Shown in pieces: positions 8,597 to 17,745 of a stretch of DNA of 64,000 nt (positions within the stretch are counted from its first letter, which is position 1; each line of letters starts with the position of its first letter). The notes under the pieces were generated by a model. That model searched no databases, was not told where the DNA came from, and worked only from the letters and a program-made list of their open reading frames with translations. The stretch is from an uncultured Agathobacter sp. Its GTDB lineage: Bacteria; Bacillota; Clostridia; Lachnospirales; Lachnospiraceae. Made by a program: the position numbers and the translations under genes. The stretch covers positions 1-64,000 of the forward strand of contig CAKRCS010000006.1 in NCBI GenBank assembly GCA_934307695.1, read 5' to 3'.

Positions 8597-9883
8597 CTAT
8601 TCAAAACGCACGCGGATCGAGTTCGCGTGGGCGGTCAGCTGCTCACACTCTGCGAAGGTCTCGATATCCTTGTGGATCGGTTCGAGTGCTTCTCTTGAAT
8701 AAGAAATAATGCTTGATTTCTTGATAAAGTCGTCAACGGACAGCGCGGAGAAGAATTTGGCGGTGCCGTTTGTCGGAAGTACATGGTTCGGTCCTGCAAA
8801 ATAGTCACCAAGCGGCTCGGAAGAATATTCCCCGATGAAGATCGCACCGGCATTCTTGATGCGTGTCATCACATGGAACGGATCTTTGGTAACGATCTCC
8901 ATGTGCTCGGAAGCGATCTCGTTGGTCGCATCGATCGCATCCTCCATCGTCGGGGCAACCAGAATATACCCGTAGTTGTCGAGGGATTTCTGAATGATCT
9001 CTTTTCTTGAAAGCACGGCAACGAACTGATCTACTTCCTTTGACACTTCCTCTGCAAGCTTCCTGCTTGTGGTGATGAGGATCGCGGATGCCATCTCATC
9101 ATGCTCAGCCTGCGACAACAGATCTGCGGCGACGTAGCGCGCGTTTGCGGTCTCGTCTGCCAGCACAAGGATCTCACTCGGCCCGGCGATGGAATCGATG
9201 CTGACATAGCCGAACACAGCCTTTTTTGCAAGAGCAACATAGATGTTGCCCGGTCCGACGATCTTGTCAACCTTCGGCACACTCTCGGTTCCGAACGCCA
9301 TCGCAGCGATCGCCTGTGCGCCGCCGACCTTGTAGATCTCGTCAACGCCAGCCTCTTTTGCTGCAACGAGGGTGGATGGATATACCTTGCCATCCTTTCC
9401 CGGAGGGGTACACATGACAATGCGCGGAACTCCTGCAACCTTTGCCGGGAGAACATTCATAAGAACGGAGGAAGGATATACGGCTTTGCCGCCCGGCACG
9501 TATACACCGGCGATGTTAAGCGGAGTAACCTTCTGTCCCAAAATGATGCCGTCCTCACAGGTAAACCATGAATTCTGCATCTGCTTTTCGTGGTATTTTC
9601 TGATATTGACAAGTGCCTTTTGGATGACGCCAAGCAGCTTCTCGTCCACCTGTGCGTACGCTTCCTTAATCTCCTCCTCTGTTACCAGAATATTGCCGGT
9701 ATTGATATCTGCTCCATCAAAGCGCTTCGTATAGTCAAAAATCGCTTCGTCCTTCTTCTCTCTGACGTTTTGGATGATATCGTTGACACGGCCTTCAAAT
9801 TCGCCGTAATTGTTCGGGCTTCTCTTTAACAGATTTTCTAACAGATCCTTCTTGGACTCGGCATTTAACTCTACAATTCTCAT
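8597..9883 (-). CDS. hisD: Histidinol dehydrogenase
   Basis: A 428-residue HisD, the normal length. It oxidises histidinol to histidine in two NAD-dependent steps using a zinc ion. Typical segments are visible: the GVYVPGGKAVYPSSVLMNV stretch, KVDKIVGPGN, DSIAGPSEIL and QAEHDE. Preceded by AAAGGAGAG. Lies 21 bases after hisG and is followed by the LRR gene, which splits it from hisB. Confidence 0.97.
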   Translation of the reverse strand: MRIVELNAESKKDLLENLLKRSPNNYGEFEGRVNDIIQNVREKKDEAIFDYTKRFDGADINTGNILVTEEEIKEAYAQVDEKLLGVIQKALVNIRKYHEKQMQNSWFTCEDGIILGQKVTPLNIAGVYVPGGKAVYPSSVLMNVLPAKVAGVPRIVMCTPPGKDGKVYPSTLVAAKEAGVDEIYKVGGAQAIAAMAFGTESVPKVDKIVGPGNIYVALAKKAVFGYVSIDSIAGPSEILVLADETANARYVAADLLSQAEHDEMASAILITTSRKLAEEVSKEVDQFVAVLSRKEIIQKSLDNYGYILVAPTMEDAIDATNEIASEHMEIVTKDPFHVMTRIKNAGAIFIGEYSSEPLGDYFAGPNHVLPTNGTAKFFSALSVDDFIKKSSIISYSREALEPIHKDIETFAECEQLTAHANSIRVRFE

Positions 9884-9904
9884 TTTCGACCTCTCCTTTT
9901 CTGG

Positions 9905-10549
9905 TTAAATAACTGTTTTAAGATCGCGGATCAGCTTGGTGATGCGCTCGTTTTCCATCTTCATGCTGACCTGGTTGACCACAACGCGCGCGGACAGCGG
10001 ACATACCTCCTCAAGAACCATCAGTCCGTTTTCCTTTAACGTTGTTCCTGTCTCTACAATATCACATATCACCTCAGAAAGTCCAACGATCGGAGCAAGT
10101 TCTATGGAACCGTTTAACTTGATGATCTCGACGGTCTGATGTTTTTTGTTGTAAAAGTAATCCTTGGCGATATTTGGGTATTTGGTCGCCACCCGTATCT
10201 GCTCATGGTGCTGCAAAAGCTCTCTGGCACTCTCTGGCCCACAGATGCACATGCGGCACTTGCCATAGCCGAGGTCGAGAACCTCGTATATGTTGCGCCC
10301 CTCCTCAAGGATCGTGTCTTTTCCGACGATTCCGATGTCTGCCGCCCCGTATTCGACGTAGGTTGGCACATCGGGACCTTTCGCAAGGAAAAATTTAAGC
10401 TTCAGCTCCTCATTGACAAAAATAAGCTTTCTGGTGTCCTTGTCCCGGATCTCCTCGCAGGTGATACCGATCTTTTCAAACAGATCCATGGTCTTATTTG
10501 CAAGCCGCCCCTTTCCGAGGGCAAATGTTAAATAACGCTTTTCATCCAT
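9905..10549 (-). CDS. hisG: ATP phosphoribosyltransferase, short catalytic subunit
   Basis: A 214-residue HisG of the short type, which lacks the C-terminal regulatory ACT-like domain and needs HisZ. It begins [28 protein letters not shown] and includes the phosphate-binding [11 protein letters not shown] segment. It commits ATP and PRPP to histidine synthesis. The gene for its partner HisZ is immediately upstream, 24 bases away, which fits the hetero-octameric HisZG form with histidine feedback through HisZ. Confidence 0.97.
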   Translation of the reverse strand: MDEKRYLTFALGKGRLANKTMDLFEKIGITCEEIRDKDTRKLIFVNEELKLKFFLAKGPDVPTYVEYGAADIGIVGKDTILEEGRNIYEVLDLGYGKCRMCICGPESARELLQHHEQIRVATKYPNIAKDYFYNKKHQTVEIIKLNGSIELAPIVGLSEVICDIVETGTTLKENGLMVLEEVCPLSARVVVNQVSMKMENERITKLIRDLKTVI

Positions 10550-10573
10550 TTTCGTTTCCTCCCTGATGCTGTC

Positions 10574-11758
10574 CTACATAAACTCTACGCGGCTGATATG
10601 CTGCTTGACGGCATACCGGAAATAATCGTCTTTGGATTTCTTGTCATCAAACTGTGTCGTCTGGACAAGCATACCCTGCATACGAAGCACCATCGCCTTG
10701 CGGATCGCTTCCGCGGAGTTCTCCGGATGGAATACCAAAAGAGCGGAATTATTTGTAGTGTCGATCTCAATCTTCTGTCGGGTGATCGCTGCCATAAGCT
10801 GGTCGACCACGATGGCAAAACCGATCGCCGGTGTGTTCTTTCCGAAGTAGCTGAGCAGCTTATCGTATCTTCCACCCTTTACGATCGGCTCCCCGGTTCC
10901 GTAGGTATAGCCGGAGAAAATGATGCCGGTATAATACTGGTAGTCACTTAGGATGCCAAGCTCAAAGGAAACATATTTTTCGATTCCGTATATCTGTAAA
11001 AAGGAATAAAGCTCGATCAGATGGTCGATGGCTTCGGCGATCTGCGGATAGTCTGCCGCGCAGCGCCTGGCTTCGGCAAGCTCGTCCGGGGAAATGTTAA
11101 AGTTTCCAAGAAGCGCAAACAATTCCTTCAGATTATCGCAAATAGAAAGTGGCTGGATGTATTCCTCCACACCTAAAAAGTTCTTATTAAAAAGAAGCTC
11201 GCGGATTTCCTTGATGCTGTCCTCATCAAGCCCGGCAGCATTTAACAGCCCGTTTAAAAACTGCGTATGTCCGACCGAGATCTGGAACTCCTTCAAGCCG
11301 CAGGCACGCAGGCACTCTACCACCATCGCAAGAATCTCTGCGTCGGAGGAGGTCGCGGATTCGCCCATCAGCTCGGCACCGCACTGTGTCGTCTCCTTCA
11401 GGCGTCCCTTATAATCGGAATGGTTGACAAAGGTATTGCCCATATAGCACAGCTTGATCGGCATATCCTCGTCCACATAGTATTTAGCTGCGCTTCGCGC
11501 GATGGACGGTGTGAAATCCGGACGCAGCACAAGCGTGTTTCCCTCCTTGTCAAAGAACTTATACAGATTCTTTGACGGTGTTGTACCGATCTTGCTTCCG
11601 AAAATATCAAAGAATTCAAACGTTGGTGTCTGGATATCGTGATATCCGTACCGCAGCAGAACCTGATGCAGCTTTTCCTGAATGATCAGCTTTTTTGTGC
11701 ATTCTCCGTTGTAGATGTCACGGACACCATCGGGGGTGTGTAATAATTCGTCTCTCAT
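10574..11758 (-). CDS. hisZ: ATP phosphoribosyltransferase regulatory subunit
   Basis: A 394-residue histidyl-tRNA-synthetase-like protein (class II fold without charging role) that activates the short HisG and carries histidine feedback. Evidence: LHTPDGVRDIYNGE start, LRPDFTPSIARSAAKYY motif 2-like segment and a truncated C-terminus without an anticodon-binding domain. Start set at 11758 because of AGGAG seven bases upstream; the frame runs open 40 codons further but those codons precede the transcription start. First gene of the histidine operon. Confidence 0.93.
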   Translation of the reverse strand: MRDELLHTPDGVRDIYNGECTKKLIIQEKLHQVLLRYGYHDIQTPTFEFFDIFGSKIGTTPSKNLYKFFDKEGNTLVLRPDFTPSIARSAAKYYVDEDMPIKLCYMGNTFVNHSDYKGRLKETTQCGAELMGESATSSDAEILAMVVECLRACGLKEFQISVGHTQFLNGLLNAAGLDEDSIKEIRELLFNKNFLGVEEYIQPLSICDNLKELFALLGNFNISPDELAEARRCAADYPQIAEAIDHLIELYSFLQIYGIEKYVSFELGILSDYQYYTGIIFSGYTYGTGEPIVKGGRYDKLLSYFGKNTPAIGFAIVVDQLMAAITRQKIEIDTTNNSALLVFHPENSAEAIRKAMVLRMQGMLVQTTQFDDKKSKDDYFRYAVKQHISRVEFM

Positions 11759-11849
11759 AAATACTCCTACTGTGTGATGTGTTTGATAATGATCTTGTTG
11801 AACTTTAATATGGTGCAGTGATAATATGCTACCACGTAAAACAAAACCA

Positions 11850-11878
11850 ATTATATGAAAAGAACTATTATTTGTCAA
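11850..11878 (-). promoter_or_regulatory. Sigma-A promoter of the histidine operon
   Basis: TTGACA (11873-11878) and TATAAT (11850-11855) with 17 bases between: a full consensus promoter on the minus strand, giving a leader of about 85 nt before hisZ. The leader is too short for a T-box. It contains a short GTG-started frame (22 codons, two His) but no run of histidine codons behind a start codon, so classic His attenuation is not evident. The -35 lies five bases after the recU stop. Confidence 0.87.
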
Positions 11879-11882
11879 CCTG

Positions 11883-12413
11883 TTATCTTGTTTCTAAGTC
11901 CTTCTGTATCCCATGAAGGTATGGAACCATGATTCCCGATATCTCCGGAAGAAAAAATTCCTCATCCAGTTCATCATACCGAAAGCTCTTGCGCCCGCCG
12001 CTTTGTCCACGCTCCCAGAAGCGGATCATATCCCGGAAACGCAGATAATAGAACTCATCGCGTGCGGAAAAATAGATCAGGAGAAAGGCGATACCGTCCT
12101 GCCGCTCAAACGCCTCCATGAAACGGACCTGATGCTCGTGGATGTTCTGAAGCGGAAAGGTATCGGTACTGCATTCCTTGGCATCGAAGCATACCGGAAC
12201 ACCCTGCACAACGCCGATGTAGTCCACCGTACTCTTCTGGTCAAAGTATGCAAGCGTGATATGTCTTGTCTCTTTGTCAATATTGATCGGAGTGATCGGT
12301 GTCGGGATCTTCTGGATCAGTCCCAAGTGATTCTCCAGATATTTTTCATTTGTCCTGTTTAGCAGATCTTCGAGCGTCGAACCGCGAAGACCGCGTGAGT
12401 TCCATGTCGGCAT
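11883..12413 (-). CDS. recU: Holliday junction resolvase RecU
   Basis: A 176-residue RecU, the Firmicutes counterpart of RuvC. Signature segments match B. subtilis RecU: RGxTLEDLLNRTNEKY near the N-terminus, KSTVDYIG with the catalytic Asp, FDAKE, and PLQNIHEHQ. It resolves four-way junctions together with RuvAB, whose genes lie elsewhere in this window (38.9-40.6 kb). Slightly shorter than the about 200-residue relatives, missing part of the disordered N-terminal arm. It follows the pseudouridine synthase gene by 23 bases. Confidence 0.93.
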   Translation of the reverse strand: MPTWNSRGLRGSTLEDLLNRTNEKYLENHLGLIQKIPTPITPINIDKETRHITLAYFDQKSTVDYIGVVQGVPVCFDAKECSTDTFPLQNIHEHQVRFMEAFERQDGIAFLLIYFSARDEFYYLRFRDMIRFWERGQSGGRKSFRYDELDEEFFLPEISGIMVPYLHGIQKDLETR

Positions 12414-12436
12414 TGGTTTCCCCTAAATCTTATAAC

Positions 12437-13405
12437 CTATATCTTATAATCCTGTGAGATGCGTAAAAATTCCTTTGGTGTCTCTGTTGTAAAGCTGCGT
12501 CCATCCGGAAACGTGATCCGGTACGCATGCAAAAGCTGTGCCTTGATCCTGTAATCCTGTGAGAACTTTCGGTTGACGATCGGATCACCATACTTTGGAT
12601 CTCCGATGATCGGGTGTCCGATGGACGCAAGGTGCGCACGGATCTGATGCGTCTTGCCGGTGATCAGGTGAACCTTAAGAAGCGTTGTGCCACTTGCGCT
12701 GCAAAGCGGGCGGTACGCCGTCTCGATCGGCTTTGCATCCGGCTGGTCTGCCGTGGCAGCAATCTGTACGCGGTTGCTCTTGGCATCCTTGACAAGATAA
12801 CCCTTTTGCCGCTCGGCTTTTGTGAGTGTTCCGCTTACGACCGCAAGATAGTATTTTCCGATGGTGCGCTCGCGAAGCATTGCAGAAAGCTCCTGCGAGC
12901 CTTTTAAGGACACGCCCATAAGGATCAGTCCTGTTGTATTGCGGTCAAGACGGTTGCAGACCGACGGGCGGAAGGTTGCAAAGGCTTCCCGTGTGAGCTT
13001 TCCGGTGCGGATCAGATAGCCGAGCAGATATTCATTTGCAGAAATATCGGTCGGTGTGGCTTTCTGGGAAAGCATGTTAAACGGCTTATCCGCGATCAGG
13101 ATGTCGTCATCCTCGTAGATGATCCGGATGCCCTTTAGCGGAAGCTCTGACAGCCTGGAAAACTCATCATCCGTCTGGATGGCGCTTCCGGCGAATTTGT
13201 CGAACGTCTCGTCGGAAAAAAAGAGCCGGACAACATCCCCGCTTTGCAGAATCTCGTTTCCTTCCGTCTTTTTGCCGTTTAAGGTTATATTCTTTTTGCG
13301 CATCATTTTATAGAGAAAGCTCGTAGCGGCATTCGGCAAAAGCTTCTTTAAATATTTGTCAAAGCGCTGGTTCTCCTCGTTGCGTTTAATGGTAAATTCT
13401 TTCAT
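12437..13405 (-). CDS. RluA-family RNA pseudouridine synthase
   Basis: A 322-residue pseudouridine synthase. An N-terminal S4 RNA-binding domain (residues about 10-70; RFDKYLKKLLP) precedes the catalytic domain, whose motif reads NRLDRNTTGLIL around the nucleophilic Asp. The canonical His before R is Asn here. The C-terminal segment KTHQIRAHLASIGHPIIGDPKYG is typical of RluC/RluD types. Which uridines of 23S rRNA or tRNA are modified cannot be told from sequence alone. It lies between ygiQ and recU in one transcription unit. Confidence 0.92.
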   Translation of the reverse strand: MKEFTIKRNEENQRFDKYLKKLLPNAATSFLYKMMRKKNITLNGKKTEGNEILQSGDVVRLFFSDETFDKFAGSAIQTDDEFSRLSELPLKGIRIIYEDDDILIADKPFNMLSQKATPTDISANEYLLGYLIRTGKLTREAFATFRPSVCNRLDRNTTGLILMGVSLKGSQELSAMLRERTIGKYYLAVVSGTLTKAERQKGYLVKDAKSNRVQIAATADQPDAKPIETAYRPLCSASGTTLLKVHLITGKTHQIRAHLASIGHPIIGDPKYGDPIVNRKFSQDYRIKAQLLHAYRITFPDGRSFTTETPKEFLRISQDYKI

Positions 13406-13423
13406 ATTATGATATCCGGTCTT

Positions 13424-15409
13424 CTATCTGCCTGATTTTTTCTTGTGGACGTTTCGTATCGTCTTTTTATGCGGTGCATGGTTTACCGCAGCACTGTTCT
13501 GCCTTGAACTGCCTGCAGCCGGGTGTTTCTGTCTTGAAGTCCCCGCCGGGGTGTTCTTATTCTGTTTGGAAGCTCCTGCCATTTTGGGCTTGCCGGAATA
13601 TGTCTCATAGCCCATCTTCCTTGGACGGATCAGGCACTTCTTATCAAATCCGATCAGATCCTCACGTCCCGCCTTGATCAGTGCCTCCCTGACTAACTCG
13701 TAATTCTTCGGATTCTTGTACTGGATCAACGCTCGCTGCATCGCCTTTTCGTGCGGGTTGGTCGCCACATATACCGGCTCCATCGTCCGTGGATCGAGTC
13801 CCGTGTAGTACATACAGGTCGAGATGGTGGACGGTGTCGGGTAAAAGTCCTGCACCTGCTCCGGGGAGAGGTTGTGATCGCGCAGATATTCTGCAAGCTC
13901 TACGGCTTCCTTTAAGGTGGAACCCGGATGGGACGACATCAGATACGGAACAAGATACTGCTCTTTTCCGAGCTTCTGGTTCATCCTCTTATATGCCTCG
14001 ACAAAGCGGTTGTAGACCTCCACACGCGGTTTGCCGAGCTTTTCAAGGACAGCATTGGAAATATGCTCAGGTGCGACCTTAAGCTGCCCGCTGATGTGAT
14101 ACTCGCACAGCTCGCGTAAGAAGGTCTGATCCTCGTCATAGATCAGATAATCAAAGCGGATGCCGGAACGCACGAACACCTTCTTGACCTTCGGGAGCGC
14201 ACGCAGCTTCCGAAGCAGTGCAACATAATCGGAATGGTCAACGATCAGGTTCTTGCAAGGTGTCGGAAACAAACACTGCCGGTTGGTGCAGGCGCCCTTG
14301 GTCAACTGCTTCTTGCAGGCAGGCGCACGGAAATTGGCAGTCGGTCCGCCGACATCATGGATGTAGCCCTTGAAATCCTTCTCCTGTGTGATCTTCTTTG
14401 CTTCTTCTATGATTGATTCGTGGCTTCTGCACTGGATGATCCGCCCCTGATGGAAGGTCAGCGCACAGAAGTTACAGCCGCCGTAGCAGCCACGGTTGCT
14501 GATCAGGGAGAATTTTACCTCATTGATGGCAGGGATTCCGCCAAGTGGTTCGTAGGACGGATGATAGGTGCGCATATACGGAAGTGCATACACGGCGTCC
14601 ATCTCCTCAACGGTAAGCGGCTTGGAAGGCGGATTCTGCACGACATATACATGGTCGTACGGCTCGCACAGCCGCTTTGCGGTGAAGGCATCCGTATTCT
14701 GATACTGTGTATAGAAGCTCTGTGCAAACACGCGCTTGTCTGCCTTGATCTCGTCGTAAGAAGGCAGCATGATCGCATCGTAGATAAGCTCCTTGTCCTT
14801 GGTCTTAAATACGGTTCCGTCAATAAAGGTGATATCCTTAACCGCGATTCCTGCCTTTAAGGCATCCGCGATCTCAACGATGCTATGCTCTCCCATTCCG
14901 TAAGAGATCAGATCAGCCCCGGAATCGAGAAGCAGGGAACGCTTTACCTTGTTGGACCAGTAATCGTAATGTGCCAGACGGCGCAGGCTCGCCTCAATGC
15001 CGCCGACAACGATCGGAATATCCTTGTAGGTGTGGCGGATCAGATTGCAGTAGACGACCGTGGCGTAATCCGGACGTTTTCCGGTCGCTCCGCCCGGCGT
15101 GTAGGCATCCATGGTTCTTGGCTTCTTGGAAACGGTATAGTGATTGACCATGGAATCCATATTGCCTCCGCAAACCAAAAAAGCAAGCTTCGGTGTACCA
15201 AGGCTCGTGATGGACGCATCATCCTTCCAGTCCGGCTGTGCGATGATCCCAACGGTGTAACCGTGGGCTTCGAGCATCCGCGAAATGATCGCATATCCAA
15301 AGGATGGATGATCGACATAGGCATCCCCGATAACGTATACGAAATCGAGCTGCTCGATTCCCTGAGCCTTCATATCTTCTTTTGAAATTGGCATAAATCC
15401 TGCATTCAT
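13424..15409 (-). CDS. YgiQ family radical SAM protein
   Basis: A 661-residue YgiQ-type (UPF0313) radical SAM protein. The [4Fe-4S] motif is CYGGCNFC inside [19 protein letters not shown]. The N-terminus ([20 protein letters not shown]) and the [18 protein letters not shown] segment are typical. The C-terminal tail beyond about residue 610 is low-complexity and basic ([20 protein letters not shown]). Start set at 15409: AGGAG is six bases upstream of that ATG, whereas the longer TTG start has none. Function of the family is unknown; relatives are broadly conserved. Confidence 0.9.
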   Translation of the reverse strand: MNAGFMPISKEDMKAQGIEQLDFVYVIGDAYVDHPSFGYAIISRMLEAHGYTVGIIAQPDWKDDASITSLGTPKLAFLVCGGNMDSMVNHYTVSKKPRTMDAYTPGGATGKRPDYATVVYCNLIRHTYKDIPIVVGGIEASLRRLAHYDYWSNKVKRSLLLDSGADLISYGMGEHSIVEIADALKAGIAVKDITFIDGTVFKTKDKELIYDAIMLPSYDEIKADKRVFAQSFYTQYQNTDAFTAKRLCEPYDHVYVVQNPPSKPLTVEEMDAVYALPYMRTYHPSYEPLGGIPAINEVKFSLISNRGCYGGCNFCALTFHQGRIIQCRSHESIIEEAKKITQEKDFKGYIHDVGGPTANFRAPACKKQLTKGACTNRQCLFPTPCKNLIVDHSDYVALLRKLRALPKVKKVFVRSGIRFDYLIYDEDQTFLRELCEYHISGQLKVAPEHISNAVLEKLGKPRVEVYNRFVEAYKRMNQKLGKEQYLVPYLMSSHPGSTLKEAVELAEYLRDHNLSPEQVQDFYPTPSTISTCMYYTGLDPRTMEPVYVATNPHEKAMQRALIQYKNPKNYELVREALIKAGREDLIGFDKKCLIRPRKMGYETYSGKPKMAGASKQNKNTPAGTSRQKHPAAGSSRQNSAAVNHAPHKKTIRNVHKKKSGR

Positions 15410-15530
15410 AGGCATCTCCTGCAACTTTAGCGTCGAGTTTTGTCAAGATATGGTATATCAAAAACAGGCTATACTATATCTATGCAAATGAAAAATCATT
15501 GTAAACATGGCATTGCATTTTTAAAACTTT

Positions 15531-16256
15531 TTAAAGCCCCTTTAAATCGGCAAGCTCCTGCTCGGTAAGCCGCCGGAAATCACCTGATCCAAGACCATCT
15601 AAGGTCAGATTTCCGATGGAAAGCCGCTTTAAATACAACACCTTACAGCCAACGGCATGAAACATCCGCTTGACCTGATGGTAACGTCCCTCATGGATCG
15701 TCACAAGCGCCCGGTGACGAACGTATCCGTTCTCATGGACGTATGGATCTAACAATTCAAGCTCCGCAGGAAGCGTCAGATCCTCGTCCCCGATGTCAAG
15801 CCCCTCTTTAAAACGTGCGACGGCATCCTCCGGCAGGGCATAATCCAGCTCGGCAAGATACGTCTTTGGAATATGGTGGCTTGGACTTAAAATGTGATGG
15901 GTAAATTCCCCATCGTTTGTGATAAGAAGCAGTCCTTCTGTGTCGCGGTCAAGACGTCCCACCGGGGACAGTCCCCCGCGGATATCGGCAGGAAACAGAT
16001 CCATGACCGTCTGATGGGTGGCATCCGTCACAGCGGTGACACAGCCCGCCGGCTTGTGCAGCAGATAATAACGATACTGCTCATACTGTAACGGCTTGCC
16101 GCGAAAACAGATGCTGTCACTGTTCTCATCTACCTTATCCTCCGGTTTAGCGGCGGTCTGCCCGTTTACCGTCACAAGGCTCTGCCTGATATATTTTTTA
16201 ACCTCTGAGCGCGTACCAACGCGGCATGCGCATAAAAATTTGTCAAGTCGCATCAT
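15531..16256 (-). CDS. RsuA/RluB/E/F-family pseudouridine synthase
   Basis: A 241-residue small-subunit type pseudouridine synthase. The S4 domain (MRLDKFLCACRVGTRSEVKKYI) leads into a catalytic domain with the GRLDRDTEGLLLITNDG motif containing the active Asp, and RYHQVKRMFHAVGCKV near the end. RsuA-type enzymes modify U516 of 16S rRNA, which is the likeliest target by similarity, but RluE/RluF-type specificity cannot be excluded. Follows pepD by 13 bases. No clear terminator follows; the 120-base gap before ygiQ is AT-rich with only weak promoter-like hexamers. Confidence 0.9.
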   Translation of the reverse strand: MMRLDKFLCACRVGTRSEVKKYIRQSLVTVNGQTAAKPEDKVDENSDSICFRGKPLQYEQYRYYLLHKPAGCVTAVTDATHQTVMDLFPADIRGGLSPVGRLDRDTEGLLLITNDGEFTHHILSPSHHIPKTYLAELDYALPEDAVARFKEGLDIGDEDLTLPAELELLDPYVHENGYVRHRALVTIHEGRYHQVKRMFHAVGCKVLYLKRLSIGNLTLDGLGSGDFRRLTEQELADLKGL

Positions 16257-16269
16257 AAGATTCTACCGC

Positions 16270-17715
16270 TTAAGCGCGCTTTAAGAACTCTAAGATGAGT
16301 CTCCACATACGCTCGGTGGAGGAGATGCTTAAGCGCTCCTTCGGGGTATGGATGTCGTAGTTGTTCGGACCGAAGGATACGCAATCCAGATCCTTGATCT
16401 TCTCGGAAAAGATACCGCACTCCAAGCCTGCGTGGATTGCCTCAAAGACAGGCTCCTCACCAAACAGATCCTTGTAGACAGCGGCGATCTCTGTGCGCAC
16501 ATCGGACTTGTCCTTATATTCCCATGCTGGGTAATCGCCCTCGATGGTGATCTCACCGCCAAGCAGCTCTACCACCATTGCGACACGGTTCTTTACATCC
16601 TCCTTGCGGGAAGAAACGCTGCTTCGGATGGAGGTAACGGTATGCAGTGACTCATCGGTAAGCTCTAGGATTCCAAGGTTTAAGGAGGTCTCTACCAGCC
16701 CCGGCATAACCTGGCTCATGTGCAGGATGCCGTTTGGAACCATGCGGAGGTAACACAGCACACGGTTGACAGACGCATAATCCAGAATATCAGCCTTCTG
16801 GATTCCCATCGGCTGTACAAGAATCTGGATTCCTGCATCGGATTTGATATATTCATTCTTTAAGGCAGCCTCCAGTGCCTTTAGCGCATCGGTTGCTGTG
16901 GCAAGGCCCTCCTCCGGAAGCAAAATGGTTGCTTTACATTCACGCGGGATCGCATTGTCCTTCAAGCCGCCTGCCATTGTAATGACACCAAACGGAGTGA
17001 CGTCTGCAAGAGCGGAGAAAACACGTCCCATCAGGATGTCTGCGTTACCGTGCTCCTTATCGATCTCGCTGCCGGAATGACCGCCGACAAGCCCGGTGAG
17101 GACGATTTCTGCGGCAAGTCCGACCTGTGTGGTTCTCTTTACCGGAATGTCTGCGATAAGGCTCATGCCGCCCGCGCAGCTGGTAAGGAAATGTCCCTCA
17201 ACATCACTGTCGATGTTTAACATCTTATGCCCCTTTAACATGGAAAGATCCATATCAAAGGCTCCGAGCATTCCGATCTCCTCGTCCACTGTAATGACAA
17301 CTTCGAGCGCCGGATGCGGGATATCATCGGAATCCAATATCGCAAGTGCGTATGCAACCGCGATCCCGTCGTCGCCGCCCAGAGTCGTGCCGTCTGCAGT
17401 GACAAAATCGCCATCGATCATCAGACGGATTCCGTCCTTCTCAAAGTCGATATCGCAGTCATTTTCCTTTTCGCAGACCATATCCATGTGTCCCTGGATG
17501 ATGATCGGCTCTGAAGCTTCATAGCCTGCGGTGGCATCCTTTTTGATGATGACATTATTTAACTCATCCTGATAGCAGGTCAGATTGCGATCCTTTGCGA
17601 ACTGTACCAGATAATCGCTGATCTGCTTGGTGTTGCGGGAACCGTGCGGGATATTGCAGATCTCCTCAAAAAAGTGAAATACCTTCTGTGGCTGTAAATT
17701 TTCTAAAACGCTCAT
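16270..17715 (-). CDS. pepD: Aminoacyl-histidine dipeptidase (M20 metallopeptidase PepD)
   Basis: A 481-residue zinc dipeptidase of the PepD (M20C) type, which cleaves Xaa-His and other dipeptides in the cytoplasm. Metal-binding segments are visible: GHMDMVCEKE, LGGDDGIAVAY and DEEIGMLGAFD, plus the late IHAGLECGIF. Start set at 17715 because GGAGGATACT directly precedes that ATG; the frame stays open 74 codons upstream without a ribosome binding site. Divergent from ylbJ with only 30 bases between the two start codons, so its promoter must lie within the ylbJ coding region. Confidence 0.93.
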   Translation of the reverse strand: MSVLENLQPQKVFHFFEEICNIPHGSRNTKQISDYLVQFAKDRNLTCYQDELNNVIIKKDATAGYEASEPIIIQGHMDMVCEKENDCDIDFEKDGIRLMIDGDFVTADGTTLGGDDGIAVAYALAILDSDDIPHPALEVVITVDEEIGMLGAFDMDLSMLKGHKMLNIDSDVEGHFLTSCAGGMSLIADIPVKRTTQVGLAAEIVLTGLVGGHSGSEIDKEHGNADILMGRVFSALADVTPFGVITMAGGLKDNAIPRECKATILLPEEGLATATDALKALEAALKNEYIKSDAGIQILVQPMGIQKADILDYASVNRVLCYLRMVPNGILHMSQVMPGLVETSLNLGILELTDESLHTVTSIRSSVSSRKEDVKNRVAMVVELLGGEITIEGDYPAWEYKDKSDVRTEIAAVYKDLFGEEPVFEAIHAGLECGIFSEKIKDLDCVSFGPNNYDIHTPKERLSISSTERMWRLILEFLKRA

Positions 17716-17740
17716 AGTATCCTCCTTGTATTCATAAATT
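17711..17740 (+). promoter_or_regulatory. Candidate sigma-E (sporulation) promoter of ylbJ
   Basis: CTCATAGT (17711-17718) and CATAAATT (17733-17740) are 14 bases apart, close to the mother-cell sigma-E pattern (ATA-centred -35; CATAnnnT -10). The predicted start falls on or next to the ylbJ ATG. ylbJ is sigma-E dependent in B. subtilis, which supports the reading, but the boxes are short. Confidence 0.45.
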
Positions 17741-17745
17741 GTAAT

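Noticed and set aside
11759-11878. In-frame upstream extension of hisZ rich in His codons, possible histidine attenuator peptide
   Set aside because: The frame has no plausible start codon after the predicted transcription start near 11843, no run of adjacent His codons and no terminator/antiterminator pair. A short GTG-started frame in another phase has only two His.
12437-13405. Loss of function of the RluA-family enzyme because His of HRLD is Asn
   Set aside because: The catalytic Asp and following residues are intact, and this His is not the nucleophile; related enzymes tolerate changes here.
15425-15530. Promoter in the gap before ygiQ (TTTACA ... TATAGT)
   Set aside because: The best boxes are 20 bases apart, outside normal spacing, so a promoter is likely here but its exact position cannot be supported.
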